A stretch of 17,071 nucleotides of DNA from CAYPYS01 sp964445715 (GCA_964445715.1 CAYULJ010000022.1:1-17071); one strand, 5' to 3'; counted from the stretch's first letter, positions 6,794-14,442 are shown. Made by a program: numbers and translations. The notes: generated by a model from the sequence alone, not told the origin.

Positions 6794-8635
6794 ATGCGGA
6801 TGACGGTTGGAAAGAAGTTGACAGCAGGGTTTGGATTGGCGCTTTTGATTTTGGTTGTAATTGGAACAGTTTCATACAGAGGCACAGTAAAGCTTATTCA
6901 AACTGCTTATTGGACAGCACATACCCATGAGGTACTTGAGGATATCGAACATGTGGTGTCTGCTTTAAAGGATGCTGAGACAGGGCAACGCGGCTTTCTC
7001 ATAACAGGAGAAGAGCGTTATCTGGAACCTTATGAAGCTGCTCTTAAGATCGTCGATGAAGAAGTCGGACATGTAAGGGAGTTAACCAGAGATAATCCGA
7101 ACCAGCAGCGTAGACTTGATGACATCGAGCCTTTAATTGTAGCCAAGCTCGATGAGCTTAAAGAGACAATTGATTTACGCAGGCACCAGGGGTTTGAGGC
7201 TGCGTTAGCAGTGGTTCTTACTGATAAGGGCAAGAAGGTCATGGACGACATGCGCGAAGTGATTACTGAGATGCAAAACGAGGAGAGCGAGTTGTTAGAA
7301 AAGCGTGAGAAAGAGGCTGCGGGAGCTGCACAAACCACAAAGTCTACTGTCATTTTTGGGACTGTCATAGCCTTTGCGCTTTTGACTATAGCTGGCATTT
7401 TCATTACTCGAGCTATTACTAAACCTCTTGGAGTCGTGGTTGGTAGGGTTAGTGAGATTGCAGGTGCAGCAGGGGATTTGACAGCTACTGTGGCTGTTAC
7501 TACTGATGATGAAATAGGAGACCTGGCAAAGGCGTTTAATAAGATGTTGGGTGGCCTAAAGAGTATGGTAGGTCAAATCTTAGGCACTGCTGAACGTGTC
7601 TCATCCTCAAGCCAGGAGCTATCCTCCTCTGCTCAGGAGATGAACGCAACTACAGAAGAGGTCTCATCCACAGTACAGCAGATTGCAAAGGGCACAGAGA
7701 CCCAGGCACAAAAGGTAGAAGAGACTCAGAAGGTCATGGAGCAGATGTCTAGTTCTGTGGATCAGGTGTCAAAGAGTTCTCAGGATGCAGCAGGCCAGGC
7801 AACCCGTTCATCTGAGACTGCTCAAAAGGGAGGAGACTCTGCAAAAGAGGCCCAGGAGAAGATGACACAGATAGCAGAGGTAGTTATAAACTCTGCAGAT
7901 GCAGTCAAAAAGCTAGGTGAAAGGTCTGACCAGATAGGCGAGATTGTAGGTGTCATCACCAACATCGCTGACCAGACCAATCTCTTAGCCCTGAATGCTG
8001 CAATTGAGGCAGCAAGGGCAGGTGAATACGGACGCGGCTTTGCAGTGGTAGCAGAAGAGGTGCGTAAGCTCGCAGAAGGTTCTGCAAAAGCAGCAGATGA
8101 GATAGGAAAACTTATAAAGGATGTACAAAAAGAGACCACCCAGGCAGTCTCTAATATAGAAGGCGCAGCTAAGGAATCTAGTGCAATAAAAGAGTTTGCC
8201 CAAAGAGTAGGCCAGAACTTAACAGAGATAATCAAGAATTCAGAGGGTGTAGCTACAATGATCGAACAGGTCTCTGCAACATCTCAACAACAGGCAGCTG
8301 GCACAAAGCAGGTCTCAAAGTCTGTATCTGATATCGCATCTGTTGCAGAAGAGACTGCCTCTGCGACACAAGAGGCCTCTGCTTCAGCAGAAGAGATGAC
8401 TGCCTCAATGGAGCAGATGGCTGCCTCAGCGCAGGAATTAGCTGATATGGGAATTAGCCTGCGTGATATGGTAAGTAAGTTCAAGATTGGTGAAGAGGAG
8501 ATGGCAAGGATAACTGCTGAGAAGAAAAAAGAAGAAGCATCCAAGACTACGAGAATAGACAAATTACGTAAGCAAACCGGGGCAATGAAGAAGAAGATGG
8601 AAGAGATGAGGGAGAAGAAGGGGAAGAAAGGATAA
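6794..8635 (+). CDS. Methyl-accepting chemotaxis protein with CHASE3 sensory domain
   Basis: This receptor has 613 residues. A membrane helix at about 10-28 precedes a periplasmic CHASE3 domain (about 35-180), recognised by LKDAETGQRGFLITGEERYL. A second membrane helix is at about 184-205, then HAMP (from ITKPLG) and the signalling domain with the IADQTNLLALNAAIEAARAG tip. The signalling domain is nearly identical to that of mcp1 upstream, including long identical DNA stretches, while the sensory parts are unrelated. The two receptors should therefore join the same CheA/CheW arrays and differ only in input. CHASE3 ligands are unknown. GAGGAGG at 6781-6787 serves the ATG. The C-terminal tail is basic, with no docking pentapeptide. 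Confidence 0.94.
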   Translation: MRMTVGKKLTAGFGLALLILVVIGTVSYRGTVKLIQTAYWTAHTHEVLEDIEHVVSALKDAETGQRGFLITGEERYLEPYEAALKIVDEEVGHVRELTRDNPNQQRRLDDIEPLIVAKLDELKETIDLRRHQGFEAALAVVLTDKGKKVMDDMREVITEMQNEESELLEKREKEAAGAAQTTKSTVIFGTVIAFALLTIAGIFITRAITKPLGVVVGRVSEIAGAAGDLTATVAVTTDDEIGDLAKAFNKMLGGLKSMVGQILGTAERVSSSSQELSSSAQEMNATTEEVSSTVQQIAKGTETQAQKVEETQKVMEQMSSSVDQVSKSSQDAAGQATRSSETAQKGGDSAKEAQEKMTQIAEVVINSADAVKKLGERSDQIGEIVGVITNIADQTNLLALNAAIEAARAGEYGRGFAVVAEEVRKLAEGSAKAADEIGKLIKDVQKETTQAVSNIEGAAKESSAIKEFAQRVGQNLTEIIKNSEGVATMIEQVSATSQQQAAGTKQVSKSVSDIASVAEETASATQEASASAEEMTASMEQMAASAQELADMGISLRDMVSKFKIGEEEMARITAEKKKEEASKTTRIDKLRKQTGAMKKKMEEMREKKGKKG

Positions 8636-8636
8636 T

Positions 8637-8702
8637 TTCGTATATCGTATGTCGTATATAGTATATCGTTAAATACGCAATCCCAACTCTCACGATATAC
8701 GA
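8637..8702. repeat. R-family palindromic repeat, copy 3 (right arm shortened)
   Basis: It begins one base after the mcp2 stop with TTCGTATATCGTATGTCG and onward, and its loop contains ACGCAATCCCAACTCTC. The right arm is cut to ACGATATACGA, about a third of normal length. The loop is the same as in copy 6. Confidence 0.8.
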
Positions 8703-8729
8703 AGCTAGCATGCAAGGAGGAGGTAGACC

Positions 8730-9221
8730 ATGCCAGAAAAAAAGCAGGAGAAGGCTCGTAGCCGTGAGATACAGCTCGTAATATTCCGGCTGGCAAAAGA
8801 GGAATTTGGGCTGGATATTGCGCAGGTGCGAGAGATTATTAGGATGCAGGATATAACACCTATGCCAAAGGCACCTGAGTTTATTGAGGGTGTAATAAAC
8901 CTTCGCGGTCAGATCATAGCTGTTATGGATCTGGCTAGAAGGTTTGGTCTAGAACAGACTCAGAAGACAGAAAAGACCAGGATTGTAGTTACTGAAGTTA
9001 AGGACAATACCGTGGGCGTTATTGTGGATGAGGTGCCTGAGGTGTTGAGGATTTCAGAGGACAATGTTGACCCTACGCCTGAGATGATTGAGAGCCAGGT
9101 CCATGCAGAGTTTATTAAAGGTGTAGGTAAGCTTGAGGAAAGACTTGTGATTCTCCTCGACGTGGACAAGATCTTGAGTCGGGAAGAGATAAAGCAGGTA
9201 GGAGAGGCAGCTAAAGAATAA
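8730..9221 (+). CDS. cheW: CheW, chemoreceptor-kinase coupling protein
   Basis: This 163-residue single-domain CheW would sit in the cytoplasm and link receptor tips to the CheA P5 domain. Family features are LVIFRLAKEEFGLDIAQVRE near the start, the ITPMPKAPEFIEGVINLRGQ segment, IIAVMDLARRFGL, and the second sub-barrel with VGVIVDEVPEVLRI and FIKGVGKLEERLVILLDVDK. Length is normal, with short charged tails at both ends. AGGAGGAGG just upstream supports the ATG. It lies between the two receptors and cheY1, as in many chemotaxis operons. Confidence 0.95.
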   Translation: MPEKKQEKARSREIQLVIFRLAKEEFGLDIAQVREIIRMQDITPMPKAPEFIEGVINLRGQIIAVMDLARRFGLEQTQKTEKTRIVVTEVKDNTVGVIVDEVPEVLRISEDNVDPTPEMIESQVHAEFIKGVGKLEERLVILLDVDKILSREEIKQVGEAAKE

Positions 9222-9224
9222 CGC

Positions 9225-9297
9225 TTCGTATATCGTATATAGGATATCGTATATCGTGTCGCTTTCGATATACTATATACGACATACGATATACGAA
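9225..9297. repeat. R-family palindromic repeat, copy 4
   Basis: Compact form with a very short loop (TGTCGCTT) between arms ending GTATATCG and starting CGATATACTATATACGACAT. It is almost identical to copy 5 at 11065. It starts three bases after the cheW stop. A GTG within it opens a false N-terminal extension of cheY1. Confidence 0.85.
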
Positions 9298-9312
9298 AAC
9301 AAGGAGGGAAAA

Positions 9313-9684
9313 ATGGCTAATAAAGGTGCAAAAGTACTAGTAACAGACGATGCAATATTCATGCGTCGGATGCTCACGGATATCCTTAAGGCAGGCGGAT
9401 ATGACGTTGTGGGAGAGGCAGCAAATGGAAAGGAAAGCGTTGATCAGTACAAAAAGACAAAGCCTGACATTGTGACCATGGATATCATCATGCCTGAGAT
9501 GGGTGGTATCGACGCAGTAAAAGAGATAGTGAAGTCTGACAAGAATGCCAAGATACTCATGGTCTCAGCAATGGGCCAGCAGCAGCTAGTTGTAGAGGCG
9601 ATCCAGGCAGGAGCCAAAGACTTTATCGTAAAGCCATTCGAGTCATCACGCGTATTGAGTGCGGTGGAGCGGATTCTGAAATAG
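9313..9684 (+). CDS. cheY: CheY-like single-domain response regulator (cheY1)
   Basis: This 123-residue receiver domain has acidic residues D12 and D13, the phosphoacceptor D57 in TMDIIMPEMGG, S87 in LMVSAMGQQQ, and the conserved lysine in IVKPFE. The VSAMGQQ element is typical of Bacillus/Thermotoga-type CheY. It should take phosphate from CheA and act on a motor or a downstream target. The start is the ATG at 9313 behind AAGGAGG. A frame open from 9256 would translate repeat sequence and is rejected. Its stop codon is the first TAG of a T-family repeat. The order cheW-cheY-cheD supports a chemotaxis role. Confidence 0.92.
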   Translation: MANKGAKVLVTDDAIFMRRMLTDILKAGGYDVVGEAANGKESVDQYKKTKPDIVTMDIIMPEMGGIDAVKEIVKSDKNAKILMVSAMGQQQLVVEAIQAGAKDFIVKPFESSRVLSAVERILK

Positions 9685-9777
9685 CTTCATTAGCTAATTA
9701 GCTTCCTTAGCTTTTTAGGAAAAGATTAGTATCTCCCCTAACAAGCTAACTAGCTAACGAAGCTAAGAAGCTAAGTA
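9682..9777. repeat. T-family palindromic repeat, copy 1
   Basis: Hairpin of TAGCT words. The left arm TAGCTTCATTAGCTAATTAG and onward runs to TTTTTAGG, followed by a loop of about 17 bases and a right arm CCTAACAAGCTAACTAGCTA and onward. The left arm supplies the TAG stop of cheY1. The repeat ends at the cheD Shine-Dalgarno. Confidence 0.85.
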
Positions 9778-9793
9778 ACAAGGAGTTCTCCAC

Positions 9794-10282
9794 ATGGCGA
9801 CAGTACGCGTGGGCATGGCGCATTTTGGGTGTGCCAAGAGCCCAGACAAATTAGAGACACTTGCACTTGGATCTTGTGTAGGCATCGTATTATACGATCG
9901 CTTTGCAAAGGTAGGCGGCATCTCCCATGCTATGCTACCCGACGTAAACTATGCAAAAAAGTCTTCACGTGGCAATTTAGCAAAATTTGTAAATACTGGA
10001 CTAGAGCAATTATTAGGCGATATGATAAAAAATGGCGCAAAAAAAGAACATATAAAGGCAAAACTTGCAGGCGGGGCAAATATGTTTCCTGAGATCTCAA
10101 GAGAGTCTGAAGGACATATAGGTAAGCGTAATACAGATGCAGCCAAGGTGCAACTAAAGGCCTTGGATATACCAATCATTGCCGAGGATATCGGTGGTTC
10201 ACTCGGCCGCACTATTACATTGGATACTACCACGGGCAAACTGCACGTGAGGAGCATAAGGTATGGGGAAAAGGAAATTTAA
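9794..10282 (+). CDS. cheD: CheD, chemoreceptor glutamine deamidase
   Basis: This 162-residue protein converts specific receptor glutamines to glutamates, and in many systems also partners with CheC. The catalytic triad is visible: T23 and C28 in ETLALGSCVGIVLYD, and H45 in GGISHAMLPD. KAKLAGGANMF and DIGGSLGRTITLDTTTG are further CheD blocks. Length is usual. AAGGAG at 9779-9784 supports the ATG. No cheC is visible in the window, so CheD may work only as a deamidase or with a CheC encoded elsewhere. Its stop codon coincides with the left border of the GIY-YIG element. Confidence 0.95.
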   Translation: MATVRVGMAHFGCAKSPDKLETLALGSCVGIVLYDRFAKVGGISHAMLPDVNYAKKSSRGNLAKFVNTGLEQLLGDMIKNGAKKEHIKAKLAGGANMFPEISRESEGHIGKRNTDAAKVQLKALDIPIIAEDIGGSLGRTITLDTTTGKLHVRSIRYGEKEI

Positions 10283-10327
10283 TGAGGCCCAAACTTACGG
10301 AACGTAGTGAACGTAAGTTTGATGGCC

Positions 10328-10351
10328 GAATTAGACCCTTGACATTTTGCC
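10328..10351. repeat. Left 24-bp inverted repeat of the GIY-YIG element
   Basis: It contains ACCCTTGACATTTTGCC, mirrored by GGCAAAATGTCAAGGGT at 10610-10626. TTGACA here also resembles a -35 box, so the repeat may double as a promoter part. Confidence 0.75.
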
Positions 10352-10352
10352 A

Positions 10353-10643
10353 ATGGATAAAAAATACTACTTTTATATTCTAAGGTGTAATGATGGATAT
10401 AGATATTATGGGCATACAAATAATTTATCTAGGCGACTTAATGATCACTTAAACGGCAAAGTAGAGTCTACTAATAGTAGAAGGCCGGTAGAGCTAGCTT
10501 ATTATAAAGAATGCAATTCACGTTCAGAGGCTTTTAATTTAGAGATGAAATTTAAAAATGGAAAGACGAGAAGAGAAACGATAGAGAAATTAATAAAATT
10601 GTTCCCTAAGGCAAAATGTCAAGGGTTCAATTCGCGCAAATAA
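10353..10643 (+). CDS. Single-domain GIY-YIG nuclease
   Basis: This protein of 96 residues is a stand-alone GIY-YIG domain of the UvrC/YhbQ-like kind. It has YYFYILRC followed by YRYYGHTNNLSRRLNDH, which provides the YIL and YYG halves of the signature and the catalytic arginine in NNLSRRL. PVELAYYKE and a glutamate in EAFNLEMKFKNG complete the core. I start it at the ATG at 10353; a TTG two codons earlier is possible. There is no clear Shine-Dalgarno, because the inverted repeat occupies that place. The last ten or so residues are encoded by the right inverted repeat, and the TAA stop opens the right-hand hairpin. It has no chemotaxis role that I can see and appears to be cargo, or the enzyme of the surrounding element. 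Confidence 0.88.
   Translation: MDKKYYFYILRCNDGYRYYGHTNNLSRRLNDHLNGKVESTNSRRPVELAYYKECNSRSEAFNLEMKFKNGKTRRETIEKLIKLFPKAKCQGFNSRK
10610..10633. repeat. Right 24-bp inverted repeat of the GIY-YIG element
   Basis: It starts GGCAAAATGTCAAGGG and matches the reverse complement of 10328-10351 at 22 of 24 positions. It overlaps the 3' end of the nuclease gene in frame. Confidence 0.75.
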
Positions 10644-10696
10644 CTTACGTCGTCCTACGGACTCCGTAAGTTATGCGCTCATTGAAGGAGGTAAAG

Positions 10697-11062
10697 ATGG
10701 CTAAGAAAGTATTAATCGTCGACGATGCGAGCTACATGCGCGAGATGATCAAGGACATACTCTCGAAATACGGTTACGAGATAGCAGGTGAGGCTGAGGA
10801 TGGTGGGCAGGCAGCGGAGAAGTACACTTCGCTCAAGCCAGACCTGGTGACAATGGATATTGTGATGCGGGATAAGTCCGGTATTGATGGTGTTAAGGAG
10901 ATTACAAAACTTGACCCTGATGCAAAGATCCTCATGATTAGCGCCATGGGCCAGCAGGCCATGGTCGTTGACGCGATCCAGGCCGGAGCCAAGGGATTCG
11001 TGATCAAGCCGTTTAAGCCAGAAGTGTTGTTGGAGGAAGTGAAGAGGATTTTAGGGAAATAG
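10697..11062 (+). CDS. cheY: CheY-like single-domain response regulator (cheY2)
   Basis: This 121-residue receiver has D9 and D10 in LIVDDASYMR, the phosphoacceptor D54 in TMDIVMRDKSG, a serine in LMISAMGQQ, and the lysine in VIKPFKPE. The position after the phosphorylation site is unusual: the common MP pair is MRD here. It is close in sequence to cheY1, including AMGQQ and IQAGAK, so the two look like paralogues with partly overlapping roles. The start is the ATG at 10697 with GAAGGAGG at 10684-10691. An earlier in-frame start at 10673 lies inside the hairpin of the GIY-YIG element. Confidence 0.92.
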   Translation: MAKKVLIVDDASYMREMIKDILSKYGYEIAGEAEDGGQAAEKYTSLKPDLVTMDIVMRDKSGIDGVKEITKLDPDAKILMISAMGQQAMVVDAIQAGAKGFVIKPFKPEVLLEEVKRILGK

Positions 11063-11064
11063 CG

Positions 11065-11137
11065 TTCGTATATAGTATATAGGATATCGTATATCGTGTC
11101 GCTTTCGATATACTATATACGACATACGATATACGAA
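11065..11137. repeat. R-family palindromic repeat, copy 5
   Basis: Near-duplicate of copy 4, with the same short TGTCGCTT loop and an identical right arm. It starts two bases after the cheY2 stop and ends 15 bases before the cheB start. The in-repeat GTG at 11096 creates a false upstream start for cheB. Confidence 0.85.
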
Positions 11138-11152
11138 CGAAGGGAGCTAAAC

Positions 11153-12196
11153 ATGCCAGAAAAGATTCGCGTAGTCGTAGCAGATGACAGCGCGCTGATG
11201 CGCAAGAAGATCAGCGAGATCCTAAACTCTGACCCAGATATAGAGGTAGTGGCAATAGTTCGCAATGGCCAAGAAGCGCTAGACAGTGTCTATAGCCTCA
11301 AGCCAGATGCAGTAACACTGGATGTAGAGATGCCTGTTTTAAATGGCATTGATACATTAGGTTATATCATGAGCGAAATACCCACCCCATGCGTAATGAT
11401 AAGTGCATTTACAAAAGAGGGTGCTTATGAGACCATACGAGCGCTTGAATTTGGCGCAATTGATTTTATAACAAAGCCAAGCGGTACAATCTCACCGGAT
11501 ATTGGCGAGATCGGGAAAGAGATTATTAAAAAGGTAAAGCTTGCAGCAGCGGTACCTGTTGAAAAATTAAAACTTATATGGATAGAAAAAGTAAAGGAAA
11601 AGAGAGATATACTAAAAAAACCTAAAGGCATGTCAAAGGTCTTTGCAATTGCATCGTCTACTGGGGGGACCCAGGCCCTAGCAACAATCTTGCCAGATTT
11701 AAGAGCAGATTTACCTGCTGGGGTTTTGGTCGTCCAGCACATGCCAGAGGGTTTTACAAAGAGCTTGGCAGAAAGATTGAATTACCAGTCTAAAATCAGC
11801 GTGGTTGAGGCAGAGGATGGGATGCCAATAAAACCAGCTCAGGTCATACTTGCAAAAGGTGGGTTACATATGGATGTGGGAGGCAAAAAGGATTCACCAT
11901 ATATAAGGCTAAGCGATAGGCTTCCACAGTTAGGGGTAAAACCAGCTGCTAATATAATGATGGAATCAGTAGCTAGCATGTTTAGAAAGCATACAGTAGG
12001 TATTGTTCTAACAGGGATGGGCTCAGACGGAACACTTGGGTCACAGGCCATAAAGTCTTCAGGCGGCATTGTATTGGCCGAGGATAAAGCGTCATGCGTT
12101 GTCTACGGCATGCCCAAGTCAGTCGTAGATGCAGGCCTGGCTGATAAGGTCGTGCCCTTGCACCACATGGCCCGTGAGATGGAAAAACTTGTTTAA
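11153..12196 (+). CDS. cheB: CheB, chemoreceptor methylesterase/deamidase response regulator
   Basis: This 347-residue protein has an N-terminal receiver (1-120) with the phosphoacceptor D57 in TLDVEMPVLNG and the lysine in FITKPSG. A linker of about 40 residues follows, then the esterase domain (about 160-347). The catalytic triad is visible as S169 in IASSTGGTQ, H196 in VQHMPEGFT and D292 in TGMGSDGTLG. CheA phosphorylation would relieve inhibition so that it removes methyl groups added by CheR. The start is the ATG at 11153 behind AGGGAG; the longer frame from 11096 is repeat sequence. It sits next to cheA as usual. Confidence 0.95.
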   Translation: MPEKIRVVVADDSALMRKKISEILNSDPDIEVVAIVRNGQEALDSVYSLKPDAVTLDVEMPVLNGIDTLGYIMSEIPTPCVMISAFTKEGAYETIRALEFGAIDFITKPSGTISPDIGEIGKEIIKKVKLAAAVPVEKLKLIWIEKVKEKRDILKKPKGMSKVFAIASSTGGTQALATILPDLRADLPAGVLVVQHMPEGFTKSLAERLNYQSKISVVEAEDGMPIKPAQVILAKGGLHMDVGGKKDSPYIRLSDRLPQLGVKPAANIMMESVASMFRKHTVGIVLTGMGSDGTLGSQAIKSSGGIVLAEDKASCVVYGMPKSVVDAGLADKVVPLHHMAREMEKLV

Positions 12197-12202
12197 TATT
12201 TT

Positions 12203-12289
12203 TTCGTATATCGTATGTCGTATATAGTATATCGTTAAATACGCAATCCCAACTCTCACGATATACGATATACGACATACTATATACGA
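12203..12289. repeat. R-family palindromic repeat, copy 6
   Basis: Full-length R hairpin with the ACGCAATCCCAACTCTC loop shared with copy 3. It has the complete right arm (ACGATATACGATATACGACA and onward) that copy 3 has lost. It begins six bases after the cheB stop and ends about 20 bases before the cheA GTG. Confidence 0.85.
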
Positions 12290-12310
12290 GAGACGAACAA
12301 GGGAGTTAAC

Positions 12311-14359
12311 GTGAGTCAACAAAACGAATACAAAAAAATCTACATCCAAGAATCCGACGAGCTCTTGCAGCTGCTCAATAAGAACTTGCTCCTCTTGGAG
12401 AAGCAGCCGAAGAATGTAAATGCATTGAATGCGATTTTCAGGGCTGCTCATACCTTAAAGAGCATGTCTGCGAGCATGGGTTATGGCCTAATAGCTGAGT
12501 TAGCACATAAGATGGAGGATGTCTTAGACCAGTTGCGCAACCATACCATTCAGGTCACTGATAAAGTTGTTGATTTACTATTTAAATCATTCGATAGCCT
12601 TGAGGCCATGGTTGAATCTGTGCAGCAGGATAAAGAGATTAATATTGATACGCGGCCAGTTTTAGCTTCACTAGACAAGGTTATGGTAAAAGGCCCTGAG
12701 ATTAAAGAGGAAGAGGTTGAAGAAGGTATCAGCCTGAATGTGTTTGAGAAAAAGACCCTGGCAAGGGTAAAGAAAGAAGGCTATTCCTGTTATATTATCA
12801 ATGTTACTTTGGCTAAGACATGTGTGCTTAAAAGTGTCCGGGCATTTATGATTTTCAGAAATCTTCACACCATTGGTGAGGTGATAAAATCAAAGCCAGA
12901 TTCACAGTCCCTTGAAGAGGAGAAATTCGAGCAAGGATTTGGCTGCATATTCATTACTAAAGAAAAACAGGCAAAGGTCAAGAAAAAGGTCTCTGAGGTA
13001 CTTGATGTTGAGAAGGTAAAAGTGGATCAGATGAAGATTGATAAATCATGGGATGAGATAAAAGAAAAGCCATCTCTTGAAATCCTGCAGGCTCAAGAAG
13101 CAGCTCCGTTGGCAGCAGGCGAACATATGCGTAAGATTCAGAGTGTGCGAGTTGATATAACCCGGCTGGATAAATTGATGAACCTTGTTGAAGAGCTTGC
13201 AATCAGTAAACTGCGGCTTACTGAGATCGGCATGAAGATGCCCGACCCTGATTTAAAGGCAATTATAGAGGGACTGAGCCGTCTCACAGATGATTTGCAG
13301 ACAGAGGTGATGAGTGCAAGGCTTGTCCCGGTAAGCCAGATCTTTGATAGATTCCCAAGGCTGGTGAGAGATTTAGCTAAAAAAGAGCAAAAAAAGGTTA
13401 GATTTGATGTAATTGGCGGCGATATTGAACTCGATAGGACTGTTTTAGATGAAGTAGGTGATCCCCTGATCCATCTTTTAAGAAATGCAATAGACCATGG
13501 TATTGAGAAGTCAGATGTACGTAAAAAGATAGATAAGAATGAAGAGGCTCGCATAATGCTAACTGCTAGACGCGAAAAGAGCCATGTATTTATAGAGGTA
13601 GAGGATGATGGAAAAGGCATGGATTTGAACCAGATAAAGGATGCTGCACTAAGACGCGGCGTTGTAAACAAAGAGGCTTTAGAGTCCATGACTAATGAGG
13701 AGGTATATTTACTTACAGCACACCCAGGCTTTAGTACAAAGAAAGAGGTTACTGAGGTTTCAGGTCGAGGCGTTGGCCTTGATGTTGTAAAACAAAAGAC
13801 AGAGAATCTAGGCGGAAGCATTATAATCGAATCAGTTCCTGAAAAAGGAACCAAGATTACAATGCGGCTACCAATAACAACAGCAGTGGTCCAGGCACTC
13901 TTAGTTCAGATCCTTGGTAAGATTTTTGCAATACCTATATCCAGCGTGACTGAGATCGTGGTAGTAAAGGAGAGCGATATAAATACGATACAGGGCAGCG
14001 AAACAATCATGCAGCGGGATAGGGTCCTGCCTATTGTGAGGTTGGATCAGCTATTTCGTGAATCGAAAGAAAAGATGTCTTTGCGAGGAGCCGAAGGCGA
14101 CGAAGCAATCTCAGAAGATGAGATTGCTTCGGGTGCTTCGCACCCTCGCAATGACACTGATAGCTCGCGACTAAACGTGGTGATTGTCGAATTCGGTATG
14201 AAGCAATTCGGCATTGTCGTTGAGAAACTCCTGATGCAGCAGGATATCGTGATAAAGCAGATGACCAAGGAGCTCAAGGGCATCCGCGGCTTTGCCGGCG
14301 CAACTATACTGGGAGACGGAAGCGTGGCGCTGGTGCTGGATGTGGCGACTTTGATTTGA
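12311..14359 (+). CDS. cheA: CheA, chemotaxis histidine kinase
   Basis: The 682-residue kinase has the full five-domain plan. P1 (about 1-110) carries the phosphorylated H47 in FRAAHTLKSMSASMG. A P2-like CheY/CheB-binding domain is at about 148-250. P3 dimerisation (about 285-345) has VDITRLDKLMNLVEELAISK. P4 ATPase (about 345-525) has the N box LLRNAIDHGIE, G1 VEDDGKGMD, GFSTKK and SGRGVGLDVV. P5 is CheW-like (about 528-682). Residues 589-616 in P5 are encoded by an S-family palindromic repeat (ATG at 14075 to about 14156), kept in frame in a loop before RLNVVIVEFG. Initiation is at GTG 12311 with AGGGAG upstream. The TGA stop is the start of another S repeat. No receiver domain is fused. 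Confidence 0.95.
   Translation: MSQQNEYKKIYIQESDELLQLLNKNLLLLEKQPKNVNALNAIFRAAHTLKSMSASMGYGLIAELAHKMEDVLDQLRNHTIQVTDKVVDLLFKSFDSLEAMVESVQQDKEINIDTRPVLASLDKVMVKGPEIKEEEVEEGISLNVFEKKTLARVKKEGYSCYIINVTLAKTCVLKSVRAFMIFRNLHTIGEVIKSKPDSQSLEEEKFEQGFGCIFITKEKQAKVKKKVSEVLDVEKVKVDQMKIDKSWDEIKEKPSLEILQAQEAAPLAAGEHMRKIQSVRVDITRLDKLMNLVEELAISKLRLTEIGMKMPDPDLKAIIEGLSRLTDDLQTEVMSARLVPVSQIFDRFPRLVRDLAKKEQKKVRFDVIGGDIELDRTVLDEVGDPLIHLLRNAIDHGIEKSDVRKKIDKNEEARIMLTARREKSHVFIEVEDDGKGMDLNQIKDAALRRGVVNKEALESMTNEEVYLLTAHPGFSTKKEVTEVSGRGVGLDVVKQKTENLGGSIIIESVPEKGTKITMRLPITTAVVQALLVQILGKIFAIPISSVTEIVVVKESDINTIQGSETIMQRDRVLPIVRLDQLFRESKEKMSLRGAEGDEAISEDEIASGASHPRNDTDSSRLNVVIVEFGMKQFGIVVEKLLMQQDIVIKQMTKELKGIRGFAGATILGDGSVALVLDVATLI
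14076..14156. repeat. S-family palindromic repeat, copy 2, translated inside cheA
   Basis: TGTCTTTGCGAGGAGCCGAA through CGAAGCAATCTC, then GAGATTGCTTCG through CCTCGCAATGACAC, has both arms of the S family. It lies wholly inside the cheA frame without a stop and encodes a block including SLRGAEGDEAISEDEIASG. The span chosen is 81 bases; the exact borders are uncertain. Confidence 0.85.
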
Positions 14360-14442
14360 GATTGCTTCGTCGGCCTTCGGCCTCCTCGCAATGACACCGA
14401 GACTTGTCATTGCGAGGCGCGAAGCGCCGAAGCAATCTCAGA
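14357..14442. repeat. S-family palindromic repeat, copy 3
   Basis: It starts with the cheA TGA stop as TGAGATTGCTTCG, passes GGCCTTCGGCC and CTCGCAATGACA, and returns as TGTCATTGCGAGG through CGAAGCAATCTCA. It ends at the Shine-Dalgarno of the next gene. Its orientation is reversed relative to copy 1 in arm order. Confidence 0.85.

Larger units (their letters stand above)
10281..10683. mobile_element. GIY-YIG-encoding palindromic element between cheD and cheY2
   Basis: The unit of about 400 bp runs from AATGAG (10281) to CTCATT (10678-10683). Each end has a hairpin with a perfect 9-bp stem: AAACTTACG/CGTAAGTTT at 10291-10320 and TAACTTACG/CGTAAGTTA at 10641-10673. Inside these lies a 24-bp inverted repeat (10328-10351 and 10610-10633, 22 matches) bordering the nuclease gene. 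The right repeat is itself coding, giving the C-terminus of the nuclease. The unit fits exactly between the cheD stop and the cheY2 Shine-Dalgarno. Mobility is inferred from this architecture. No target duplication is evident. Confidence 0.65.

Noticed and set aside
5999..8796. Long minus-strand open frames opposite both receptors
   Set aside because: They mirror the high-alanine/serine/glutamate codon pattern of the receptor signalling domains and recur at the same place in both genes, as shadows do. No ribosome binding sites or family features.
13138..13854. 238-codon minus-strand open frame opposite cheA
   Set aside because: It lies wholly opposite the conserved P3-P4 kinase core. Composition is serine-rich and low-complexity, with no family match by eye.
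14075..14156. Intein or separate small gene inside cheA
   Set aside because: Far too short, lacks splicing motifs, and has the arms of the S repeat seen elsewhere; a translated repeat explains it fully.
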